Below are positions 22,401-31,843 of a stretch of DNA of 31,843 nucleotides, piece by piece. Each line of letters starts with the position of its first letter. Within the stretch, counting starts at the first letter, position 1. The stretch lies in contig JBBBWG010003159.1 in the NCBI GenBank assembly GCA_037176905.1, positions 1 to 31,843 of the forward strand. Direction: 5' to 3'. This DNA comes from Azolla pinnata. Its lineage: Eukaryota > Streptophyta > Polypodiopsida > Salviniales > Salviniaceae. Made by a program: the position numbers and the translations under genes. Below the pieces are notes generated by a model, which did no database searches, had not been told where the DNA came from, and was given only the letters and a program-made list of their open reading frames with translations.

Positions 22401-25400
22401 CCCAATGCTAAGATTAAGTCAGGGTGTCTTTGTATTGCTACATCTTTTGATGCCATGTCATCTTCCTGTGTAGCTGAATTGGAACTTCTTGTGCTCAATA
22501 TGTTCTGACGTTGATGATGCTTGTTGCTAATTTTATGATTTATTTCTAGGTTAAAGTTCATGGAGGCCCGAGTGTTGGCACATCAATAAGCTTTGTGAGC
22601 TCAAATGACACAATTGCCTCTGTTGAACAGTCATTGGGCATGATTACTGCCAATTTTCCGGGAACTCTTGTAATTTTCGAATTCCCATATTGCCATTATG
22701 TTCTATTTTATTCCAGTAAACTCATGTTTGTAGTGTATCCCATTTCAATTGCTGAGGTAACTTTTCTGGAAAAGTTGCTGAAAATTTACTCAATTTTGGA
22801 GTTGCAGTTTATTTATGCCGAAGCCATTACGCAAAGTGGGTTAGTTGTGTGTAAAGCTACATTAGAAGTAAAGATCCATATTCCAACTGCAATGTCTTTG
22901 AATGTTCGAGGAGGACAAATTGCAGTAGGGCGGAATTTGGTTGTTTTCCCAATGGGTATTCAGGTTAATTTACATTTCTCTAACGTTTACATGAATTATA
23001 TTTGCTATTTCTTTTATGTATTGTGTACATTTTGTGGAATACAACCTCATGCTGCATGCAGTTTCCCTTATTTTACTACGAATCAAATAGGTCTGGCGTA
23101 TGGTATTAAAGGTGTTTTTTCTTAAATATTTAGGAGGATATACTTTCTTTCTATGAGCTTTGCGGAAACTACAGATGGAGAATCGAAGATTCAGAGGTAA
23201 TATTTTAACCTCTTTTTGTGATGGCAGCATGTTTCTCAATTTTTTAAGAAGAGAGAAATATCCTTTCTATGCACTTGTTGATTTGAAATGCTAATCCATA
23301 TAACGAAATGGAGATTTGAAGATTCAGAGATAGTGTCTCTTGTTGGAAGGGCACACCCTTCATGTGCCAAAAATTGGCAAAACTTTCTAATCCAAGCTCA
23401 TACAGAAATTTCTTGCCTAAAAGATTTAGACTTATTGAATAGAGAATTGGTTATTTTAAAAACATTAGACGTATGGGCCTCATACCCCCAACTATGGGAG
23501 ATGATCCAACTTGGATTTTCTGCAACCCCTACCGAAATTTGGAAATTTTTTCCAACACTGAGCCTTTATGCACCACATCCAAATCTCACTAGCTTAAAAA
23601 AATTGACAGCGTGTTAAAGCATAAAGGATAGTTGAAACAACATATTAAGAGGAAAGGTTATTCCACTTGAAGTGATGAGATATCTTTTTTGTATCCTCAA
23701 AAAGATAAAGAGAGCAAGGTGTTTTGGCAAAGCTATGGAAAATCAGGAAGGAGTGTGCCACCCTGCGTCCAGACTTTTACAATTCATTAGATGGAGAAGG
23801 CCAACTGATATCAGATTAGGGAGTTTACAAATATGTTATCTCAATTAACGGGGGACTGTTTCATCTTTTTTGACAAAGTGCTGAGGAGTTATCATAGAGC
23901 AAGTAAATGAACGGTGATTGTTAATACTGAAATACAAGGCACAAATGCCCTACCAGTAACAGATTGTAGAGATTATTGCTTTCTAAAATTTGTTTTACTA
24001 TAGCAATGAACACCATTCACCTCATACATATTTGTTATGTTCTTCATGATTTTCATACATACTACAGATGCATTAAGATCGTAAACATAGACCTTTACAG
24101 ACCCTAGTACTCTTATTTTGTTTGAGCTTATCTGAGGGGCTGATTTCAGGCTTTAGCTGTTTGGCTAAGCCCTTACCAGAGATCATTAGTATACTTATTT
24201 TGCCTTTTGCTGATGTAAATGGTGTCTCAATGACATTGTGACAATGTGAAAGTAACCTGAACAGGATCTGGACTTCAGGTTCTTGTTTTGAAATATCTGT
24301 TATGCTCATATGCTGCATATGGCTTTTCTAATGTTGTTGTTCATGTAATTCATGCATGTTCTTGGTTTGATTTGTGTGGTGTGATCAGGTTTTGTCGTTT
24401 TGGACCTCAGACAGTCCAAAACAAGAGGAGAACAATGAAATTACTGCTCCTTCAAATCGATATGCTGAGAACCCTGTGGATGCAGGGTTTTCTGCTGTGG
24501 TGTCTGGGAAGTAAGTGTGATTTTTAACCTTTTGTTTGTAAATTGTCACCTCAAAAGTTTAGACATTGTTGTGAAGTTATTTGTTAATGTTAATTATGCC
24601 ATTTGGGCTGCGCTGTTTTCGTGTAGGTCTGCAGGGAAAACAGATATCCACCTAGAATTTTCATGTCATTTTCATTCAGATCTAGGCTACTCAAGCACAC
24701 ATTCCTACTCAGCAGCAGGTACTGTTCACGTCATTCCTGATCCACCATTGGCTCTAGGGATGTGTGCAACATGGTTACTACCTCCAAGCTACAGGACCTC
24801 AGCTTTACTACGTCAGTCTAGTGAAACAGGTGTAGAGAGCACAAGCATTACAAAACGGAATATTGTCTATTCTGTGCTACAGGTTGGCTGGACACAGTTT
24901 TTCAATAGATAATACTAGATAGGTGGATAAAATTTGATAGGATTTAACACATATGTTTCTAGTAGGATAGCAGCAGGGACCCCATGGGTATCTCTCTCGA
25001 TGGGGCACACATCAGGACATCAGAAAGGAAGGATGTTGCATGCATTCAATCAAGAGATCGAAGAACTGGGCGTTCGGAAATAGCTGTCTGCATAAGAGTG
25101 GCAGAGGTCAGTTATTGTAATGTAATGGATATCAAAACATTATATTTTTGTAAAGAGAGTAAGAATGAGTAGTGAATATTAAGATTCTGAGTTGAGATTG
25201 GAAGAGCAATCCTAGTGATGAGAAATCATGTCTCAATTGCGTAGAAGCCAAGTTGGGGATGATATGGAGCTGTTTTAGGCTAACATGTATCAGCTTTCTC
25301 AATCAAATGTTTTGGACAACATCTTAATTAAGCATGAAGAGCAGTTGCACACACACACCAATGAATTCAGGATATGCGTAGTTCTCTCATAGTGTTAATT

Positions 25401-28400
25401 CCTAGCAGTGTTGGTTTTCCCAAGAAGTTATCAACCTTTAATAACTGCACTTGCCTATGTTGGCAGGTCTCCCAGATAATTGCGGGGGATATAGAGAATT
25501 CCATTCGCAGGATTGAAATGTCTGTTGGAGCACATCAGAGCTGTTCAGTGACACTCCAAGATGACATTGGTAACATTAATTCTTGATAAATTAATGTCAT
25601 ATAATGAATGTGAATAGTTACATCTTGATTATCGGGATAAGATTTATATGGTCTCAAATCAGGTTTTAGGAAAATGCAAAGTCTTAATTTGGTCTTCATT
25701 TGATTTGGACTGTGCTGTGTTTATGTTCCGCATTGAATGTTAGTGTTGGACAACTTGTACATTGACTTTATTCCAGGCTGTCACATTGCTTTAATCAAAT
25801 TATGGATGGAAATGTTGTGTAATTGGAGCATGAGCTTCTACAACAGAACGCCGTCACCACTGGCTTGACTCGTGGGTCTTTATCAGCCAGCGTGGAATCT
25901 AAAAAGGAATATGAACATTCTATTGGTTGTCTTCTTTACAGGGCTACCATTTTTTGAAGTTGGTGATGCCATTCGGATGGTAGCTGAAACCAACCGTCTA
26001 GATGTGGTTTCAATCAAAGTTAAGGTTGAAGATGATGAGGAGCATGCAAGGAATGCAACAATACTTATCCAAGTAAGATATTCTTAGAGTTTGTGTTATC
26101 GTTAGCAGCAAAAACTATCCACCAGGGTACATTTTTGTTCTGCACATACCTAACTCGCCAGGCTTTCACTGCTTTTTATTCAATACTTTTCCCATGTTGT
26201 GTCTACTAACATGTAGGCTTTGAGACAAGGAACAGCCATGGTTAGGATCTCACTGATGGGAAATCCTACAGTGGCTGACTACATTCTGGTATGTATTCAA
26301 GCAACCAAATGCAATATATTGACAAATAAAACGTTTTACAAGCTGGTGTTCTGTTGTTAATGTCCGAGCACCCACTTGATATCACCTGCTTGTATGAATC
26401 TGAATTTTTAAGTACAGTAATTATGCAGGGATAATGCTTGTTTTGGCATAATCCTTCTAGCATTGAGAGTAATATGAACATGTTAAACAATAATCTTCTT
26501 GTTTAGTGATTTATTCACTGTGTGCGGTTTGATTCTGGTTGCATCAGGTCCATGTTGGAGCATTCATTTTCCCTCGAAATCCGACATTGCATATTGGTGG
26601 ATCCGTGAACTTTTCAATAGCAGCAAACAGTGAGTCACCAAATCTTAGTCTGTACGTCTTATGTTAATTTTTTTTTCTAGTTTCATATAACTACATCAGT
26701 TTGGCAGGACAATTTGTGTACAATGGATACTGGTTAACCAGTAATGCAGATGTTCTTAAAATAAACAAGCACTCTGGTGAAGCGTATGCAGTGGGACCTG
26801 GATCAGCTTTGGGTAAGAGGAATTCTGAGATCCCTTGGCGGAAGCTTCTGCTATCATATACTGTAGTAATTGGGTAGTAATTGGATAGTGGGGTTTGTCA
26901 AGCTGAAGTTTTAAATTGAATAACCATTGGAATGGCTCAAATTGCAGTTACCTACGATAGCTCTCATTTGACAGCATATACAACTGCCAGTGTTGTCCAG
27001 ATCACATCTATTTTGTTGAAGGCACCAAAGGGGCTGCTGAGTAATGTTCATATTCCAGAGGGTGGCTATCTTTTTCCCGTGAAGTTCAGGTTTTGATCCT
27101 TGCAGAATCCAATGGTTAAGGAAAAAAACGTAATTTCTGCATGTAGTGACTCGTGATATTATATTTTCTGTAGTGGTCTCCATGGCCAAGAAGATGTAGG
27201 GGCCTTTGCAACTGATCAGAGAGTTTCATTTAGCTGCCATATTGATCCACCATATATTGGGTTAGTATTTTTTGTATGTGACTTTTATGTTTGGGAAGAT
27301 TCCTGGCTTTGCACCATATTGATTTATGAACATGAATATAAGCAGGCGTGTTCTGGCATTCCAAGATCCAGCAGATGAGAAGACTTATTGTGTCCTTCAG
27401 CCCTATTCTCCTGAAAGGCTGTTCTTGACATTGCAAAGTCTTGCTGAGGAAACGGGCACTAGCATAGTGGTCGGTGATGCTAAAGGTCGTTTGACAATAA
27501 AGATTACGGCAGCAGTCCATGGAATGCCAGATAGTGGCTCTGTAGAGGCCCCTTTTGCAGGAGGTTTTCAAATCCGTGACAAACAGACAAAGGTAACTTA
27601 CTCCTACCTGAGTCTTAGAATTTCTGACATTATGTCAGGCTTTGGCAGAACCATAATTATGATGTTGGGTCTTCTTTTGATGATCCTATATTTTCTTGTT
27701 AGCAGATTAGATTAACACCAGCAGCCAATAAGACGAAACTGACAATTGTTGGAAGCGCAGGTATTCCGTTTTGCCCAGCTCTTTATCTTCTGCAGGTGTT
27801 GGATAAATTGTCTCACTGTAGGTATTGCCACTGGCATGTCTTATGTTTACAGGAGCCGTTCTTGTATCTTGGTCAAAGAGTGATGGGATAGAAGTGAAGA
27901 GAATTAGTCGTGATAGAGATGCTTATGGATTTGGTGGTCATGCCATTTTTGAGGTGAGAGGGGCTGATGCTAACCTTCAAGTTTTCTTTCCAAAGTGCAT
28001 TTTCTTGAGAAGCCAATTCTGTTGATTGTTCTATTGCAGATATCGTTGATCGCCGGAGATTTGCCATTTATTTCCAATGTAGTTTTCAGACTCCCAACCA
28101 CAGGTACGTGGAAGCCTTAACCATGAATCCTTCTTTATGCGGTGTTCCAAGGGCAAAATTAGTAAGCATAAGCTTGCAACAGGGCAAAAAGAAGAGATTC
28201 TGGTCGAGTACGATTTGAAGGATTACCAATCCGTGGGTGTAATGCGACAAATCGTTACAGCTCTCATTGCTGCTGTGGTGCTTGGAATAATTCCACTAAT
28301 CGTGTGTGCGAGGCTTTTCGACATTCCGCGAAGGCGACACCAGCAGCTGCAAGAATCTGATAATGTCGATGGAGACTACACAAGGTATGAGAGTCCTAGG

Positions 28401-28568
28401 AGCCCACCTGGAAGCCTTACACCAGCTGGTTTTCCAAGCCCACAATCAGTGACCCTTAGTAGAAGTCCTCCACAGCCGTACACGGACTACGTGAGCAAGA
28501 CCATCGATCACACCCCTTACTTCCGCCGTGAAGGTTTGCGCCGCTATGATCCATCAAGGACATATTGA
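10415..28568 (+). CDS. GP210: Nuclear pore membrane glycoprotein GP210 (NUP210 homologue)
   Basis: Single-pass membrane nucleoporin whose large N-terminal part sits in the perinuclear lumen and rings the pore membrane. Exons: 10415-10635, 11844-12109, 12988-13163, 13717-13933, 14152-14513, 14664-14843, 14917-15052, 15232-15380, 15469-15580, 15696-16285, 17001-17124, 17219-17502, 18358-18462, 18547-18609, 18832-19023, 19769-19828, 20648-20716, 20817-20963, 21793-21912, 22550-22669, 22808-22963, 23134-23196, 24389-24510, 24627-24882, 24966-25106, 25467-25569, 25942-26072, 26217-26288, 26548-26629, 26708-26812, 26948-27089, 27174-27260, 27346-27592, 27706-27760, 27853-27953, 28040-28103, 28183-28568. 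Total 6006 nt, about 2001 aa. Residues ~16-39 form a signal peptide, followed by the conserved GPHINNLNVLLPPR. Other conserved marks are GCFTW-TWDHHD, DLDGLATLR, HHRWSV, GGPERW and GHPVPT, an Ig-like/BIG2-type stretch ~1152-1231, and NIVYSVLQ. A transmembrane helix lies at ~1898-1917, and the tail ends TPYFRREGLRRYDP as in plant homologues. The first ATG after the uORF gives the signal peptide, which fixes the start. Identity is very secure. A few small exon edges (exons 13 and 18, donor of exon 31) are less so. Confidence 0.95.
12771..12836 (+). repeat. 47-bp spaced direct repeat in GP210 intron 2
   Basis: The 19-mer GTTTTATTAAAGAAACCAA occurs exactly at 12771-12789 and 12818-12836, followed each time by CGTT or TGTT. 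This is a short, recent-looking tandem duplication inside the intron, with no coding effect. Confidence 0.85.
15378..15416 (+). repeat. 24-bp duplication carrying the GP210 exon 8 splice donor
   Basis: GAGGTGATTGGCTTG at 15378-15392 recurs at 15402-15416. Each copy contains GAG/GTGATT. The first is the donor used in the model (exon 8 ends 15380). The second (exon end 15404) lies 24 nt downstream in the same frame with no stop between, so its use would add eight residues (VIGLFKIE). Confidence 0.8.
22670..22807 (+). other. Phase-0, stop-free intron 20 of GP210
   Basis: The intron is 138 nt, a multiple of three, and is open in the frame shared by exons 20 and 21. Retention would therefore add 46 residues without a stop or frameshift. 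Conserved residues resume directly at IYAEAITQSG in exon 21, so the spliced form is taken as the main one. Confidence 0.6.
23197..24388 (+). other. GP210 intron 22 with a partial exon-22-like copy and an open frame
   Basis: About 23255-23330 resembles exon 22 and its donor. ATGGAGATTTGAAGATTCAGAG at 23308 parallels the exon 22 end ATGGAGAATCGAAGATTCAGAG, and CTTTCTATG precedes both. From 23288 a 109-codon frame runs to 23617. I do not recognise its product, and the intron origin makes it doubtful as a gene. The rest of the intron holds nothing identifiable. Confidence 0.45.
27593..27705 (+). other. GP210 intron 33, open into a hydrophobic segment
   Basis: Reading on from exon 33 through this 113-nt intron gives about 40 residues, including a ~20-residue run rich in I, M, L, F and V, and stops at TAA shortly after the acceptor. 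Spliced, the frame continues to the genuine C-terminus. U-rich plant introns often encode hydrophobic residues by chance. Confidence 0.4.
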
Positions 28569-29283
28569 GAATATCCTGCAGTGACTACAAATTTTGTAAC
28601 CTATATATATATTGTCTAGTTGGTGCAATCCTTGCTTGGATTGTGCATTGCCGTATGTGTACATTTGTAAAAGTTTTAGACACTTGTGTGAAGTTTTTGG
28701 CAGCATAAAGCTAAAGGTAGCATCGAACCTGCAACCTTGTCGCTAAGCAGTCAGTACCTGCGGTTGTCATGTAATCAGAAATTTTGTTGAGAGTGCTCAA
28801 AGTATTGACACCTGTGTCTCTTTCTTTTCATTTGTTTTCTAAATCAATTTGATTGATAAATCCAAGGAAGATAGAATAAACACAGTTCATCTAGTCTAAA
28901 TTTATAACAGCTCTGCCTTACGCTCCCTTGTTTGGAGAGCCGAAGCTTGTGAACCCAACAAAAATCTACAAACACAAAGCTCTAGGCCATTCCATTTCAA
29001 GATGCTATATCGCAATTTGTCATTGCAATTCCTCAGTGTGCTATTTGAACTCTCATCGTATGAAATTTACTTAATGCAAATTTGCAGAAACTTCAACATT
29101 CTATTTGAGGGTTTTGTCTCGCCTAACGATGAAGAAGTTGGTCATACATACAGCTTTTCACCAAATCAAGCAGAAGCTACTAAGAAATATGTTCAGATTT
29201 TATGAGCAGTGTCGAAGAAAAGAAGAACGTTATGGTCGTTGCATAAATTTGAGAGAAGAATCTACTGGATCATTTGCTCGGAA
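28569..29283. other. Convergent 3' region between GP210 (+) and the minus-strand gene
   Basis: 715 bp separates the two stop codons. For the plus strand there is an AATAAA at 28875-28880, about 307 nt past the GP210 stop, a possible poly(A) signal. I saw no clear AATAAA for the minus-strand gene. No further gene is visible. The plus-strand open frames at 29002-29392 run antisense to the last exon of the minus-strand gene and are not credible. Confidence 0.5.
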
Positions 29284-31476
29284 TCACTTCAAGCAAGCGT
29301 CGTGTACAAGTCCACAAGATGTTTTCTCCCTCAAACCAGGCAGCATACAGAGCCTAGCATCAGATAAACCTTCCGCATTTAGCTCTTTCTGAAAAATCGC
29401 ATTAAACTCTTTGTCTATTGATGCACAACTCGATGAGCATGACCCCCTTTCTGTTGCCAATATGCTTGATGGACCAACACGATCGCTTTGATTATTTCCT
29501 GACACATCTTCAGTATCTTCATGATCACTTCGACTTCCTGACACATCTGCAATGTCTTCTCTGGTACAATCATCACTGCATCTCGTATCATTTCGATCAT
29601 GTTCTTCTGTCAAAGTGCCATTCTCCATAGCCTCAGATGGCTCTTCCCTATCAAACTTCAGCCCTTTGATGTGCATGGTGCCAATATTAACTGCATTTCA
29701 GCATAAAGCCAGATTCATCTGTAACATCCGTCTCCATTGCCTGAGCATTTGTTTATTTTATCCAAGGCAGTAAGAATGAAATAGGAAATGCTCCAAGAAA
29801 GACAGGCCTAAACATTGACTGCACAATGCAACTTCATGATGCATTCAATGGAAAAGATCCTGACTTGAATGTAAAAACGGGAATATTTAAATCTGACCTA
29901 CTGCACCTCGATCAGCAAGAGAGGGCAAGTATTTCCTAATATGTTGTTCTGCATCTTCATCTGCTTTCAAAATCTCACATTGAAACTTAATGCTCGGTGT
30001 AGACACAGTTTTTGTCTTCCCACCGTGAATCGCCTCCATGATTTCTTCTTCCCACCTAGACATGAATCCCATCAAATTTTGACCTTTAATGGGACTATTG
30101 CAAACAAAAGGAAAGCCTTTCCAAACGAGACATTAAATGCTAGAAGAATGCAAGTACTTGGGTTGGAACCAGGCATACAAAAGAGTCGAATAGCAAGCCA
30201 TACGATACATGATGGATGTACATGTGATGTGTAGTGGTAATAGATATTCATAATTTAAATTATTCTCAAAGATCCTCCCCCCGTCAACTTCATTGAAAAC
30301 ACATAGAACAAGAGTAACTACCTAATCTCAAAACCTTCCAGCCTAAATGAATGAATATGATTGTCTTACATTCATTGTAAAACTTATGTTTTGTTGAACT
30401 AGGCACAAAAGGCCATGGTAAGAAGCCGTTTCTACAGCTATACTTCGTTTAAAGCCTAAGGCCATTGCAGAACATTTAGTGGGGCAGCAGTTACAGATTC
30501 AACAGATATGCTTGAAACATCCACACCCTTCAGTTAAGATGCCGGTAGCTACGTTGTTGGATTCCTTCGCAAATCATTTCTATGATTGATACAACATGCA
30601 CATTGTCGGTTGCCTACATGATGCACACTATCATCAAAGCATACGATGTTTTTCAAGCTTGTTTTGGCAGAAATCGAAGTCAAAGTTGAACGCATCTGCA
30701 TACATACCCATGGATATCAATGGCATTTTCAAACCTTGCAGCATCGTGGCCGTGTGATTCTACAATGATCTGAACTTCTCTCTTAGTCTGTAAAAATACA
30801 ATACGATCCCATAAACCCGAAAACCCTAAAACTCTGCATAGATGATGATGATTGAAGCGAAAAGATCTTGATGTACAGAAGAGAAAAACAATGCGAAAAA
30901 AAAAATGAAATGCTTTTTTACTCTGTAATTAACAACGAAATTTCGACCCTAAACCCTTCATCGACGACAACAATGAAAACTAAAGAATGTTGATGTGCAG
31001 GACAAGAAGGGCATATGAATGAAGGAATAAAGAAGTGGTTTCTTACACTGTAATCAAGGACGGTAAGATCAATGAGCTTATAATCTTCCCCCCGGCTACA
31101 CTCTCTTACGCAGGAAATCTCTGCACAAAAACCCAAGAAGCCAATCGTTTCAACATGGCAACAGATTGTCTTGGAAGGGCAATCTGAGAAATCAGGTGAT
31201 CCTAGAAAAACAAGCAAAGAAATGAGCGACAGAAACGTGGACAGAGAGAAAGAGAGAGATTTTGAACAAAACAAACTAGCTATGTCTTGGAAGGAAAATC
31301 TGAGAAATCGGATCACCTTCAGCAGACAAGCAAAAGGAAGCGAGACAAAAAGGCGGAAAGGAATACTGACGGGTTCCGAAGAGACCGAAGCACTGCGATG
31401 TGTGAGCATCGATGAAGTGACCTGACAGGGAGCCTGAAGGAAGGATGGCAATGGAAGCTACCCCTACTCTCTCCAT
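29284..31476 (-). CDS. Conserved small plant protein, 'cyclin-B1-2-like' in automated labels (function unknown)
   Basis: Five exons on the minus strand: 31371-31476, 31047-31120, 30708-30787, 29898-30055, 29284-29690. Total 825 nt, about 274 aa, with phases 1, 0, 2, 1 all matching. ATG is at 31474-31476. The first ~150 residues contain a recognisable conserved core: ASIAILPSGSLSG, then ECSRGEDYKLIDLTVLDYS, VESHGHDAARFEN, HGWEEEI, KFQCEILKADEDAEQHIRKY, and AVVNIGTMHIKGLKFD. I remember this core from short plant proteins often named cyclin-B1-2-like, although no cyclin box, transmembrane helix or catalytic motif can be seen. The last ~110 residues are acidic and Ser/Thr/Asp-rich (DVSGSRSDHEDTEDVSG) and look disordered. 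The conserved blocks fall exactly on the predicted exons, which makes the gene convincing, but its biochemical role is unknown. An alternative exon 4 acceptor 39 nt upstream (exon end at 30094) also keeps frame. Confidence 0.75.
29691..31370 (-). other. Introns of the minus-strand gene
   Basis: The introns are 31121-31370, 30788-31046, 30056-30707 and 29691-29897. All are GT-AG on the minus strand. Within them I see only AT-rich sequence and isolated telomere-like words (AAACCCTAAAA near 30820, CCCTAAACCC near 30946). The 177-codon minus-strand frame at 30918-31451 is exons 1 and 2 read through their intron. Confidence 0.6.
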
Positions 31477-31541
31477 TTCCCTGAGCTCCTCCTTCTTCTC
31501 TTCTTCTTCACGAAGAGGCCGGCAGAAGAGAGGTACACAGA
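31477..31541 (-). promoter_or_regulatory. 5' leader of the minus-strand gene with GAA-rich tract
   Basis: Read on the minus strand this is purine-rich (GAAGAAGAAGAGAAGAAGGAG-like, 31485-31510) and ends at the ATG of the minus-strand gene. Such GA-rich leaders are common in plant genes. The transcription start is not determined. Confidence 0.4.
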
Positions 31542-31790
31542 TTTAGGGTTTAGGGTTTAGGGTTTAGGGGTTTAGGGTTTTACAGTTTTAGGGTTTTAGG
31601 GTTTTGTGTTTGAGTTTTGGGTATTAGGGTTTTGGATATTAGGGTTTTAGGGTTTTAGGGTTCTGGGTTCCAGAGTTTTGGGTTTGGGGTTTGGGGTTTC
31701 GAGTTTTTAGGGTTTTCGGGTTTTGGGGGTTCTAGAGTTTTGGGGTTTTTGGTTTCAAGGTTTTAGGGTTTTAGGGTTTTAGGGTTTAGG
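31542..31790 (+). repeat. Interstitial telomere-like TTTAGGG array (minus-strand gene promoter)
   Basis: It opens with four or five nearly perfect TTTAGGG units (31542-31577). It then decays into GGGTTTT, TTAGGGTTTT and TTTGGGG variants and ends with two or three better copies near 31760-31790. It lies 65-315 bp upstream of the minus-strand gene ATG, so that gene reads it as AAACCCTAA teloboxes. The G-rich strand is on top. Either a telomere-repair insertion or a microsatellite expansion could produce this pattern. Confidence 0.85.
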
Positions 31791-31843
31791 AAAACATAGA
31801 TCCAAGATTCTGGAATTTTTCTTGCCGACTCGATCTTCGATTC

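Noticed and set aside
29002..29392. Plus-strand frames of 67 and 95 codons after GP210
   Set aside because: They run over or antisense to the last exon of the minus-strand gene, whose conserved junction (AVVNIGTMHIKGLKFD) fixes the coding strand.
30918..31451. 177-codon minus-strand frame as a single-exon gene
   Set aside because: It crosses intron 1 of the minus-strand gene. Only its exon 2 part is in the conserved frame, and splicing explains the family match better.

Overview
The window is nuclear DNA of a flowering plant. It has U-rich GT-AG introns, telobox motifs (AAACCCTAA type), a plant-specific SBP-box transcription factor gene and a plant-type gp210 nucleoporin gene with 37 small exons. 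I cannot name the species. No bacterial, viral or CRISPR-like system is visible. The exon models below were built by hand from splice sites, reading-frame phase and remembered family conservation. All three close exactly in frame.

Layout. 1-720 is an imperfect CAT/ATC trinucleotide array with a longer repeat structure, followed by a GAA tract. 800-1473 is the promoter and leader of an SBP-box (SPL) gene, with several short upstream ORFs and a possible 84-nt leader intron. 1474-7523 (+) is a large SPL gene of the SPL1/12/14/16 clade, closest to SPL14: 10 coding exons and about 1094 residues, with SBP zinc domain, ankyrin repeats and a C-terminal hydrophobic segment. 7524-10310 is intergenic. 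It holds a 3' UTR, short direct repeats, a block of 4.3 copies of a ~188-bp AT-rich satellite-like repeat (about 8911-9725), and a GATC-rich repeat patch. 10415-28568 (+) encodes the membrane nucleoporin GP210/NUP210: 37 coding exons and about 2001 residues, with signal peptide, long lumenal Ig-like region, one transmembrane helix and a short tail. 29284-31476 (-) is a convergent five-exon gene for a small conserved plant protein that I recall being labelled 'cyclin-B1-2-like', although it has no visible cyclin box. Its upstream region (31542-31790) is a degenerate telomere-repeat array.

The three genes look like ordinary single-copy housekeeping or regulatory genes and share no evident pathway. 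Two act in the nucleus or nuclear envelope, but that may be coincidence. The most interesting signals concern gene structure. Short tandem duplications cross exon/donor boundaries (SPL exon 2, GP210 exon 8, possibly GP210 exon 22). One intron is built of ~195-bp repeats. Some introns remain open if retained, and the minus-strand gene has a second in-frame acceptor 39 nt from the first. I found no convincing evidence of a wholly new biological system.
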